A stretch of 5,134 nucleotides of DNA from Candidatus Iainarchaeum sp. (GCA_026397035.1 JAPLVQ010000070.1:1-5134), one strand, 5' to 3'; counted from the stretch's first letter, positions 1 to 4,614 are shown. Notes: generated by a model not told the origin, from the sequence alone. A program made the numbers and translations.

Positions 1-137
1 ACTTTTCCCTTAAAAACTTTTTTTAGCGCTTCATTTTTTCTCATCAAATCGTTTGCTTCCTTGCGCGTGAGTTTTGTCACTATTGCGTGTTCGCCCTTAA
101 TTCTGAATGGTTCCTGGCTTGGTTGGGGGGTTTTCAT
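1..137 (-). CDS. Hypothetical protein, N-terminal part (runs off left edge)
   Basis: Reading the minus strand from an ATG at 137 gives 45 codons without a stop, to the edge of the window. The visible residues begin MKTPQPSQEPFRIKGEHAIV and end in a Lys-rich stretch (LMRKNEALKKVFKGK). The start is supported by a partial ribosome binding site on the minus strand (AAGTGA, ending about 5 nt before the ATG) and by a TATA-like element further upstream (184-195). The piece is charged and hydrophilic, with no signal peptide or membrane segment in view. I do not recognise the family, and the fragment is too short to assign a function. That it is a real gene is an inference from the open frame, promoter and ribosome binding site. 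Confidence 0.5.
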   Translation of the reverse strand, partial: MKTPQPSQEPFRIKGEHAIVTKLTRKEANDLMRKNEALKKVFKGK

Positions 138-143
138 ACTTTC

Positions 144-168
144 ACTTCTTTACTCTTTTTAAAGAAGT
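144..168. repeat. 9-bp perfect inverted repeat between divergent starts
   Basis: The arms are ACTTCTTTA (144-152) and TAAAGAAGT (160-168) with a 7-nt spacer. As a result the same word, TAAAGAAGT, stands just before the plus-strand ATG at 172 and just before the minus-strand ATG at 137. On the minus strand it overlaps the predicted ribosome binding site. It could be an operator or an RNA hairpin over the start region, but an AT-rich coincidence cannot be excluded. Confidence 0.35.
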
Positions 169-171
169 AAA

Positions 172-351
172 ATGTCTTTGTTGAATATATATTTTGTGGT
201 AGATTTTAACGCCCAGCGCAGGGACTTTAATGGCCCAAGACGGATTTTAATGGCTTTCGCCCTGATAGAAGCTTTCCTCAAGGGCAAAGATCAAGCGGGA
301 CTGGAGCTAGTGGGGGAAATAGAACCGGTTCAGGGTTTGGAAGAGTATTAA
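172..351 (+). CDS. Possible small hypothetical protein, 59 aa
   Basis: An open frame runs from ATG 172 to TAA 349-351. The product has a mildly hydrophobic middle (ILMAFALIEAFL, about residues 26-37) and an acidic tail (GLEEY). Codon choice (GCC, CGC, GGC, CTG) is somewhat richer in GC than in the neighbouring genes. There is no good ribosome binding site, only GAAG before the ATG, and the first codons overlap the TATA element assigned to the opposite-strand gene. I recognise no family. It could be a real small protein, a remnant of a longer gene, or a chance ORF. Confidence 0.3.
   Translation: MSLLNIYFVVDFNAQRRDFNGPRRILMAFALIEAFLKGKDQAGLELVGEIEPVQGLEEY
184..195 (-). promoter_or_regulatory. 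TATA-box-like element for the minus-strand gene
   Basis: On the minus strand this reads AAAATATATATT, preceded by CCAC. Its centre lies about 50 nt before the ATG at 137. That predicts a transcription start near 163-165 and a leader of about 25 nt that would contain the AAGTGA ribosome binding site. It lies inside the first codons of the doubtful plus-strand ORF at 172, which weakens that ORF. Confidence 0.35.
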
Positions 352-369
352 TTGGAAAGCTTGTGCAAT

Positions 370-398
370 AAGCATAGCTTTTTCAATTAATTATGCTT
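370..398. promoter_or_regulatory. Inverted repeat and TATA-like region upstream of rubrerythrin
   Basis: Arms AAGCATA (370-376) and TATGCTT (392-398) flank a 15-nt spacer ending in the AT-only word AATTAAT. The AATTAATTA at about 385-393 lies at a suitable distance for a TATA box if the transcript starts near 412-418, before the ribosome binding site at 423. The repeat could therefore be an operator straddling the promoter. No known regulator motif is recognised. Confidence 0.3.
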
Positions 399-422
399 TA
401 TTTGTTTAGCAAATTGTGTTTT

Positions 423-428
423 GAGGTG
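423..428 (+). promoter_or_regulatory. Ribosome binding site of rubrerythrin
   Basis: GAGGTG lies 6 nt before the ATG at 435 and is complementary to the archaeal 16S rRNA 3' end. The same spacing of 6 nt between GGTG and the start recurs at three other genes in the window. Confidence 0.75.
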
Positions 429-434
429 TTGTGA

Positions 435-1028
435 ATGGAAAAGACTCTTTTGAATTTAGGCAGGGCTTTTATTGGCGAGTCCCAGGCAAGAAATAGGTAT
501 ACTTTTTTTGCTAAGCAGGCGGTGAAGGAAGGTTTTATTCAGCTGGGGGATATTTTTACTTTAACGGCTGAACAGGAGCGCGAGCACGCAAAACAGCTTG
601 CTGTAATGATTTCTACTTTGAAGGAAAAGATGGGTGCGGAGAAGAAGAAAGTTCCGGAAATGAATTTTGATGCCCATGCTGATGCGTCTCTTGGGGATAC
701 TCAACTTAATTTAAAATCAGCTATTGCCGGGGAAACTTACGAAACCGAAACAATGTATCCTGATTTTGCCAAACAGGCTGATGCTAATGGGTTGCCAGAA
801 ATAGCAAAGAAGTTGCGCTCAATCGGGGTAGCTGAGAGGCACCATGCGGAGAGGTATCAGAAGTTTCTTGATGGGATAAAAGCTGGGTCCTTGTGGAAGA
901 AAGAGAAGGTTACTATCTGGGTGTGTAGGGAGTGCGGTTATAAACACATTGGGAAAGAACCTCCAAAAGAATGCCCTGCCTGCAGTCATGCGAGTAATTA
1001 CTTCATTGTGAAGTGTGAGGAATATTAG
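435..1028 (+). CDS. rbr: Rubrerythrin (ferritin-like di-iron peroxidase with C-terminal rubredoxin domain)
   Basis: The 197-residue protein has the classical rubrerythrin layout. A four-helix ferritin-like domain (about 1-150) carries the di-iron ligands: E15 in GESQAR, E48 and H51 in EREH, E100 and E103 in AGETYE, and E134 and H137 in AERHH. A rubredoxin-like domain (about 158-197) has the iron-binding pairs C164-C167 (VCRECGY) and C180-C183 (CPAC). All expected metal ligands are present, so the enzyme should be active. In the family the rubredoxin iron passes electrons to the di-iron site, which reduces hydrogen peroxide to water in the cytoplasm of anaerobes and microaerophiles. The start is fixed by a strong ribosome binding site. 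It is the first gene of a three-gene plus-strand run, and the next gene starts 69 nt after its stop. Length and domains are normal for the family. Confidence 0.95.
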   Translation: MEKTLLNLGRAFIGESQARNRYTFFAKQAVKEGFIQLGDIFTLTAEQEREHAKQLAVMISTLKEKMGAEKKKVPEMNFDAHADASLGDTQLNLKSAIAGETYETETMYPDFAKQADANGLPEIAKKLRSIGVAERHHAERYQKFLDGIKAGSLWKKEKVTIWVCRECGYKHIGKEPPKECPACSHASNYFIVKCEEY

Positions 1029-1097
1029 TTCCTTGCTCTTTTCTGTTTTGAGGAGTAAGTTTAAGTTTTGAAATAATATCTCGGGTGAATATTGGAT

Positions 1098-1664
1098 ATG
1101 GCTGGTGCTAATACTCAAACCAAATTTAAGCCAAAATTAAGTGATATCTCTTTTGGGTTGGGCACAATTGAGGATTTGGAGAGGATGAGGACGATTGAGC
1201 TTCCTATTAGTCTGGAGAAAAGTTGTGCTTATGGAATGCCGACCCCTGACAGGCTGCACTTTGAGGAGGATTATATTTTCAAGAAAAATTGCTGTGTGGT
1301 TGTTGCAAAAACGGCTGATGGTACTCCTGTAGGATTTGTTGATATGACTTTGCTTTCTAAGAGCATTAATATTAATTTAATTGGGGTGCTTTCGGGTTTT
1401 GATGGGGTGTTAGGAAAAGCTCTATTTCGCAGGGCTGAAGAAATTGGATTTAAGGAAGCCGTTCAAAGGGGGTTTTCTCCAAGAAAGTTCACTCTTGCGC
1501 CGTCTCCAATCCTTTTGAGAAATAAACGCAATAGAGGTCGTTTTTCTCTTCAAGAGACTATGAAAGACAGGGCGCCTGAACAAATAAGAGCGCGTTACTT
1601 TAAGATGCTAGGGTATGCTCCAATTGGTAGTGAGAAAATGGTCAAGAATATTAAAAGAAGGTAA
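1098..1664 (+). CDS. Probable GNAT-like N-acetyltransferase
   Basis: The 188-residue product has features that look like the GNAT fold. These are a strand of the type VVVAKTADGTPVGFVDMT (about 67-84), a strand and helix INLIGVLSGFDGVLGKALF (about 92-110) where the acetyl-CoA pyrophosphate loop would lie, and a C-terminal block ARYFKMLGYAPIGSEKMV (about 165-182) typical of the last helix and strand (FYxKLGF-like). A basic stretch (RNKRNRGR, 141-148) sits between them. The canonical Q/RxxGxG/A loop is not clearly present, so the substrate and even activity are uncertain. A GGGTGA ribosome binding site (1083-1088) precedes it. I prefer ATG 1098 over the in-frame TTG 1092, which would be only 3 nt away. 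The stop is 11 nt before the next gene's ATG, so the two genes are probably co-transcribed. Confidence 0.5.
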   Translation: MAGANTQTKFKPKLSDISFGLGTIEDLERMRTIELPISLEKSCAYGMPTPDRLHFEEDYIFKKNCCVVVAKTADGTPVGFVDMTLLSKSININLIGVLSGFDGVLGKALFRRAEEIGFKEAVQRGFSPRKFTLAPSPILLRNKRNRGRFSLQETMKDRAPEQIRARYFKMLGYAPIGSEKMVKNIKRR

Positions 1665-1669
1665 GGGTG
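1664..1669 (+). promoter_or_regulatory. Ribosome binding site that decides the start of the next gene
   Basis: AGGGTG overlaps the last base of the preceding stop codon and lies 6 nt before ATG 1676. The upstream in-frame GTG at 1667 is part of this site, so it is unlikely to be the start. Confidence 0.6.
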
Positions 1670-1675
1670 CTTTTT

Positions 1676-2143
1676 ATGAAGTGGTTAATTCCTCGTCGGG
1701 TAAAGGTTTTTGAGGCGCTAGGCTGTATCGCTGACGGAAGGATTGAGCTTAGTAGTAATGAGGCTAAGGTTTTCTCTTCAAGCAGGGGTAAATTTTATAC
1801 TGTGATACTTGATTTTGAAAAAAAAGTGATTATGTCTAATGATAATGTGTCTTATTGGGCGGGTGCGTTAGGGTATCCATCAATTGCTTTGCTTATGTTT
1901 AAGAAGATTTTGCCCTTTGATGAGCGTTTAGCGAGTGCTTTGAAAGGAATTCCTTGGAAGGATATTAACCAAAAGTACAAGAATGATTTCTCCAAAACCG
2001 AGCTTGAGGTGTTTGGTGTAGCTCAAGAGAAAGGAGTAACTCAAGAGGAGCTTGAAGAGTTTGGAGAACTTGTTTTGAAGAAGATTAAAGAGTTGGGACT
2101 CGAGTATTTGGGTTCAAAAATTACTCCTCCTCAAGGTTACTAA
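1676..2143 (+). CDS. Conserved-looking protein of unknown function, 155 aa
   Basis: The start is ATG 1676, chosen because the ribosome binding site 1664-1669 is correctly spaced from it. The protein begins with a basic segment (MKWLIPRRVKVFEAL). A region that looks like beta strands follows (about 20-58, with IELSSNEAKVF, YTVILDF and KVIMSND), then a hydrophobic aromatic block (SYWAGALGYPSIALLMF, 59-75). A charged segment (GIPWKDINQKYKNDFSKTE, 91-109) and a Glu/Lys-rich helix (about 109-143) end the chain. There are no cysteine clusters, no nucleotide-binding loop and no clear membrane helix. The Trp-rich, motif-like blocks suggest selection on a globular fold. I associate similar sequences with uncharacterised proteins of small-genome archaea, but that is recollection and not a search. 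The gene follows the acetyltransferase-like gene by 11 nt and is probably in the same transcript. Confidence 0.55.
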   Translation: MKWLIPRRVKVFEALGCIADGRIELSSNEAKVFSSSRGKFYTVILDFEKKVIMSNDNVSYWAGALGYPSIALLMFKKILPFDERLASALKGIPWKDINQKYKNDFSKTELEVFGVAQEKGVTQEELEEFGELVLKKIKELGLEYLGSKITPPQGY

Positions 2144-2145
2144 AC

Positions 2146-2153
2146 TTTTTCTT
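2146..2153 (+). terminator. Possible oligo-T terminator after the three-gene run
   Basis: T5-C-TT begins 3 nt after the TAA at 2141-2143, and further T tracts follow (for example at 2202-2206 and 2228-2231). Archaeal RNA polymerase terminates at such tracts without a hairpin. No stable stem is seen here. Confidence 0.35.
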
Positions 2154-2553
2154 AAATCGTGCTAGTTTTCAGTTTATTAATTTAATTGGTTATGTAATTG
2201 GTTTTTAAAAAATAATTTCGTTCAACTTTTTCTCCAAAAACCAAAAAATCAGCTCTTTTTAGTATGTATAATTGCATCTAATATGGCTCAAATTCGTGTT
2301 TGTATTGGTTTTAGGCATTTTTAATATTTTTGCCCACACTTATTTAATACATAACAAAATTTGGCCTTCTGTGCATCTTAGTTGCTTCTCGACAAGAATA
2401 TGGCTAATAAAATGCTATTTCACACAAAATAAGCTATTATAACACTTTTGTGGCAGACATTTCCTGTTTTTTTACGTCAGGTTGGCTATATTTGAGTTTA
2501 AAGCCAATTTATAGTACTTAGACTAGTTCCACAATCAACGAACAATGCAGAAT

Positions 2554-2591
2554 AAGCGTTATTTGGGCTTCTTTTTCAATTTAAAGCGTTA
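2554..2591. repeat. Two copies of AAGCGTTA spaced 30 bp apart
   Basis: The exact 8-mer occurs at 2554-2561 and 2584-2591, so the copies lie on about the same face of the helix (about three turns). The right copy ends 25 bp upstream of the ftsZ TATA box, a place where an activator or repressor of ftsZ could bind. Confidence 0.35.
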
Positions 2592-2608
2592 GAATCCTAT
2601 ACATAAAA

Positions 2609-2623
2609 CGAAAGGTTTATAAA
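2609..2623 (+). promoter_or_regulatory. BRE and TATA box of ftsZ
   Basis: CGAAAGG (2609-2615, BRE-like) is followed directly by TTTATAAA (2616-2623), a near-ideal archaeal promoter. The predicted transcription start is about 2644-2648, giving a 5' leader of roughly 35 nt that contains the ribosome binding site at 2670. Confidence 0.7.
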
Positions 2624-2625
2624 GG

Positions 2626-2668
2626 ACATATGGAGCTATATGTGCAATAATGTTTATGCCTTTAAGGC
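2626..2668 (+). promoter_or_regulatory. Two palindromes between ftsZ TATA box and ribosome binding site
   Basis: The first is ACATAT (2626-2631) and ATATGT (2638-2643) around a 6-nt spacer, lying between the TATA box and the predicted transcription start. The second is GCCTT-T-AAGGC (2658-2668), lying in the predicted 5' leader 1 nt before the ribosome binding site. Either could be a repressor site, and the second could also form a small RNA stem. Confidence 0.35.
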
Positions 2669-2669
2669 A

Positions 2670-2675
2670 GGGTGA
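2670..2675 (+). promoter_or_regulatory. Ribosome binding site of ftsZ
   Basis: GGGTGA, with its GGTG ending 6 nt before ATG 2681. It is strong and correctly placed, so it fixes the ftsZ start. Confidence 0.75.
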
Positions 2676-2680
2676 TTTAA

Positions 2681-2905
2681 ATGAAATCTTTAATTGAGGG
2701 TGCTATTCATAAAGCTGCTACTCCAGCAACTGATGATAAGCTAGAAGAATTTGGTACACCAAAAATAATGGTTGTTGGTGCAGGTGGAGCAGGATGTAAC
2801 GCTGTTAATAGACTTGCAGCAATGGGTATTTCAGGCGCACAATTAGTTGCTGTTAACACTGATAAACAGCACTTAGCTATTGTTAACGATGAAAGTTGGG
2901 GCTAA
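2681..2905 (+). CDS. ftsZ: FtsZ N-terminal fragment (first open frame)
   Basis: As it stands, translation from ATG 2681 gives 74 residues: 70 true FtsZ residues, then four out-of-frame residues (ESWG), then TAA. It contains the T1 glycine loop at residues 33-40 and the second strand and start of helix (NTDKQHL, 59-65). The fragment lacks the T3, T4 and T7 loops and could not bind GTP or polymerise by itself. Confidence 0.75.
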   Translation: MKSLIEGAIHKAATPATDDKLEEFGTPKIMVVGAGGAGCNAVNRLAAMGISGAQLVAVNTDKQHLAIVNDESWG

Positions 2906-3719
2906 AGCTGCTGAAGTTTCAAGAAACGCTCTTGAAGAAGTACTTTCCGGCGTTGATATGTTATTCCTATCAGCTGGAATGGGTGGAGGAACAGGAACAG
3001 GTTCGGCGCCAATCATAGCTGGTATTGCTAAAGAACAAGGGGCAATTGTTATCTCAATGGTTACTTATCCTTTCGCTCTAGAAAAAGCCAGATTGATTAA
3101 AGCTGAAGAAGGTATTGAAGCTTTGCAAAAAGTTTCTGACACTGTTGTTGTTATTGATAACAATAGACTTGTTGAGTTAGTTCCTAACTTGCCAATTCAG
3201 GATGCTTTCAAAGTTGCTGATGAAGTAATTGCTCGAACTGTAAGAGGTATTACAGAAACAATCACTCAGCCGTCATTAATTAACCTTGATTATGCTGATG
3301 TTCGCTCAATAATGGGTAACAAAGGATTGTCAGTTATCGCTGTTGGAGAGAGTAAGAGTGTTGACAAGGTTAACGAAGTTGTTGAAGACACACTCAAAAA
3401 CGCTTTACTGGATATTGACATTGCAGGAGCAACAGGATGCTTAATCCACATAACTGGTGGACCAGACTTGACTTTGGGTGAAGCTAATGCTGTTGGTGAA
3501 ATGCTAACAGAAAAAATTGATCCTAAAGCTGTAGTAATCTGGGGTGCAAGAGTTGATCCGACTTTTGAAAACAAGTTGGAAGTTATCTGCATCTTCACAG
3601 GAGTTCACAGTCCATACATAAAGGCTTCTCCAGGAAAATTCTCTGGAAAAGACCAGGTTCCTTCCAAAGGTGGAAGAGCTTATAGGGACAGCGATCTTGA
3701 CCTAGACTTTATTAGGTAA
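2889..3719 (+). CDS. ftsZ: FtsZ C-terminal fragment (second open frame)
   Basis: This frame is open from an upstream TTG (2880), but its first ATG is 2889. From there it gives 276 residues that align with FtsZ from just after the T3 loop to the C-terminus. Visible are the T4 signature (30-38), the NNRL motif (91-94), the T7 loop NLDYADV with D134 and D137, and the GTPase-linked C-terminal subdomain. A linker of about 25 residues leads to the acidic and hydrophobic tail (SDLDLDFIR, 268-276). In archaea the FtsZ tail is the expected contact for the membrane anchor SepF; applying that here is inference. No ribosome binding site precedes 2889, so this piece could be made only by reinitiation or frameshifting. 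Confidence 0.75.
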   Translation: MKVGAKAAEVSRNALEEVLSGVDMLFLSAGMGGGTGTGSAPIIAGIAKEQGAIVISMVTYPFALEKARLIKAEEGIEALQKVSDTVVVIDNNRLVELVPNLPIQDAFKVADEVIARTVRGITETITQPSLINLDYADVRSIMGNKGLSVIAVGESKSVDKVNEVVEDTLKNALLDIDIAGATGCLIHITGGPDLTLGEANAVGEMLTEKIDPKAVVIWGARVDPTFENKLEVICIFTGVHSPYIKASPGKFSGKDQVPSKGGRAYRDSDLDLDFIR

Positions 3720-3754
3720 ATAAGTTAGTTTAGTATTAACATCTCTCAAGGATA

Positions 3755-3784
3755 AAATGTTGGGGCTCCAAAACCCCAACATTT
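3755..3784. terminator. Perfect 11-bp hairpin after ftsZ
   Basis: AAATGTTGGGG (3755-3765) pairs fully with CCCCAACATTT (3774-3784) around an 8-nt loop, starting 35 nt after the ftsZ stop. No T tract follows directly; a T5 comes 12 nt later (3797-3801). It may be an mRNA 3'-end stabiliser, part of the terminator, or a dispersed repeat element. Confidence 0.5.
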
Positions 3785-3861
3785 ACTTCCAAAAAATTTT
3801 TGTTTAATACTTTCTAGTTGCGTTGAGCTTCTCTTGCCAAGAAATGCTTTTACCTTTAATC

Positions 3862-3881
3862 TTTTTTTTATTTTTTTCTTT
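3862..3881 (+). terminator. Oligo-T terminator region after ftsZ
   Basis: Two runs of seven T (3862-3868 and 3870-3876) are followed by CTTTT. Such tracts are the usual archaeal termination signal and would keep ftsZ transcription out of the toxin-antitoxin genes. Apart from the hairpin and this tract, 3720-3945 shows nothing that I can support. Confidence 0.5.
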
Positions 3882-3952
3882 TGAATTAGTGTGCCAAAGA
3901 ATTTGTGGTTTTTTGTTCCAGCAAAACTTTTAATGTTAATTTCTCCACAAGA

Positions 3953-3964
3953 TATATTTAAATA
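3953..3964 (+). promoter_or_regulatory. TATA box of the toxin-antitoxin operon
   Basis: TATATTTAAATA is preceded by purine-rich CACAAGA, which is BRE-like. The TATA core lies about 28-35 nt before ATG 3988, so the transcript would begin at or within a few nt of the start codon. No ribosome binding site is seen before that ATG. Both facts point to a leaderless mRNA. Confidence 0.55.
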
Positions 3965-3972
3965 CCTTTCAA

Positions 3973-3988
3973 TATCAAATAGTATCAA
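3973..3988. repeat. Direct repeat TATCAA with 10-bp period at the antitoxin start
   Basis: TATCAA occurs at 3973-3978 and 3983-3988, exactly one helical turn apart, between the TATA box and the start codon. Ribbon-helix-helix antitoxins commonly bind tandem short repeats of about this spacing, so this is a candidate autoregulatory operator. Confidence 0.35.
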
Positions 3989-4224
3989 TGGGCATTCAAA
4001 TTAATTTAAAGCTTCCTGATGAAGTATACATTGAAGCAAAAAGATATTCTAAAAATTTTGGTTATGGAAATATTCAAGAGTTTATTAGGGAAACCATTAG
4101 GGAAAAGCTTTTTGAGAAAGAAAGTGAAACAACAGGCGGGTTTCACACTTATTTAGCCAGTGAGAAATCGTTGGCAAAGCTTTGGAATACAAAGGAAGAG
4201 GATGAAGCATGGAAAGATTTGTGA
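3988..4224 (+). CDS. Ribbon-helix-helix antitoxin of a MazF/PemK-type module
   Basis: The 78-residue protein starts with a short strand (IQINLKLP, 3-10) followed by two helices (DEVYIEAKRYSKNFG and NIQEFIRETIREKLFEKE). This is the ribbon-helix-helix DNA-binding pattern, in which the paired strands read the DNA major groove. The C-terminal part is flexible, then amphipathic (SLAKLWNTKEEDEAWKDL, 61-78), the kind of tail that wraps and blocks a partner toxin. Its gene overlaps the toxin gene by 16 nt, so synthesis is coupled, with the antitoxin made first. It very likely neutralises the toxin and represses the operon. The start is supported by the TATA spacing (leaderless). Whether to call it MazE-, PemI- or VapB-like cannot be decided from the sequence alone. 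Confidence 0.8.
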   Translation: MGIQINLKLPDEVYIEAKRYSKNFGYGNIQEFIRETIREKLFEKESETTGGFHTYLASEKSLAKLWNTKEEDEAWKDL

Positions 4225-4541
4225 AAGGAAGTATTGTAGTTTTTCCTTTTCCTTATACTGATTTATCTAACACGAAGTTGCGCCCCTGTCTTATTCTTTC
4301 TGATGAAATGGCAGAGGATATTTTGTTATGTCAAATAACCTCAAAAAATTCTGTTCGAGACCAATTTGTTGTTGAATTAAATAAAAGCGAAACCGATTAT
4401 GGCAGTTTAATGATTGATAGCTTTATACGAACAAATATGCTTTTTACTGCAAACAAATATCAAATAACAAAAACAGTTTGTAAGTTAAAAAAACAAAAAT
4501 ATGCTGAAGTCGTTGAAAGAATAATTAAAATGATACAATAA
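4209..4541 (+). CDS. MazF/PemK-family toxin (putative sequence-specific mRNA endoribonuclease)
   Basis: The 110-residue product has the family pattern. KGSIVVFPFPYTDLSNTKLRP (6-26) is the first strands and loop, with the R25-P26 pair corresponding to the catalytic-loop Arg. CLILS (27-31) is the next strand. CQITS (41-45) carries the conserved Thr/Ser of the active site, and SFIRTNMLFT (71-80) is a later core strand. A basic helical tail follows (CKLKKQKYAEVVERIIKMI, 91-109). Length is normal and the key residues are present, so it is probably active. MazF-like toxins cut single-stranded mRNA at short sites and arrest growth when the antitoxin is lost. Its ATG lies inside the end of the antitoxin gene, with a GAGGATG ribosome binding site (4198-4204). 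Confidence 0.85.
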   Translation: MERFVKGSIVVFPFPYTDLSNTKLRPCLILSDEMAEDILLCQITSKNSVRDQFVVELNKSETDYGSLMIDSFIRTNMLFTANKYQITKTVCKLKKQKYAEVVERIIKMIQ

Positions 4542-4554
4542 GGGGCATAGCCCT
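4542..4554 (+). terminator. Short GC-rich stem right after the toxin stop
   Basis: GGGGC-ATA-GCCCT can fold as a 5-bp stem, one pair being G-U, immediately after the TAA at 4539-4541. T-rich sequence follows only loosely (about 4563-4566). It is a weak candidate for a 3' end. Confidence 0.25.
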
Positions 4555-4586
4555 AGATTTCCATTTTACTTCGGCTTCATGTTAAT

Positions 4587-4594
4587 TTTATATA
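4587..4594 (+). promoter_or_regulatory. TATA box of metG
   Basis: TTTATATA matches the archaeal consensus. With a start about 25 nt downstream (near 4613-4617), the transcript would have a very short leader that just includes the ribosome binding site at 4615. This gives metG a promoter separate from the toxin-antitoxin genes. Confidence 0.6.
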
Positions 4595-4614
4595 TCCCTC
4601 TTTACTCAATACTT

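Larger units (their letters stand above)
2144..2608. other. Gene-free AT-rich stretch upstream of ftsZ
   Basis: No ORF of useful length, tRNA, or C/D-box pair (RUGAUGA/CUGA) is seen on either strand. The stretch holds oligo-T tracts near the left end and small imperfect repeats, such as a GCTATT-containing word at about 2409-2425 and again at 2426-2445. It also holds a 7-bp inverted repeat (CACAAAA 2423-2429, TTTTGTG 2446-2452) and a 6-bp one (TTGGCT 2482-2487, AGCCAA 2502-2507). A small RNA or an eroded gene is possible, but nothing positive supports either. Confidence 0.5.
2681..3719 (+). pseudogene. ftsZ: Cell-division GTPase FtsZ (archaeal FtsZ2-like), interrupted by a ~59-nt deletion and frameshift
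   Basis: Together the two frames encode almost all of an FtsZ, the tubulin-like GTPase that forms the cytoplasmic division ring. In order they show the T1 loop GAGGAGCN, the strand VAVNTDKQHL, the tubulin signature GMGGGTGTGS (T4), NNRLVE (T6), the T7 loop NLDYADV with both catalytic Asp residues, and a C-terminal tail ending DLDLDFIR. The words ITQPSLINLDYAD, HITGGPDLTL and VIWGAR, with the LD-x-IR tail, fit the FtsZ2 type as I remember it. Between D70 (codon 2888-2890) and K (codon 2892-2894) about 20 residues are missing. In FtsZ these contain the conserved LIG-x-x-LTxGLGAGGxP segment, meaning the T3 loop that contacts the GTP phosphates. The loss fits 59 nt and shifts the frame. No other lesion is seen. 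It is either a recent mutation or an assembly error. Confidence 0.85.

Noticed and set aside
819..1118. Minus-strand ORF of 99 codons over the end of rubrerythrin
   Set aside because: It is antisense to a rubrerythrin whose metal ligands are fully conserved, and its sequence has no family features. It is a shadow frame.
2880..2905. Programmed frameshift or overlapping genes to explain the two ftsZ frames
   Set aside because: A ribosomal frameshift would restore the frame but not the roughly 20 missing residues of the T3 loop, and no slippery run precedes the junction. A deletion or assembly error explains both.
3290..3598. Minus-strand ORF of 102 codons within ftsZ
   Set aside because: It is antisense to the conserved FtsZ C-terminal domain, with low-complexity Ser/Thr/Leu content typical of a shadow frame.
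3746..3988. Minus-strand ORF of 80 codons
   Set aside because: It needs a TTG start with no internal Met codon and no ribosome binding site. It runs across the toxin-antitoxin promoter, encodes its Lys-rich part from the T-rich terminator tract and its end from the hairpin, and matches nothing I recognise.
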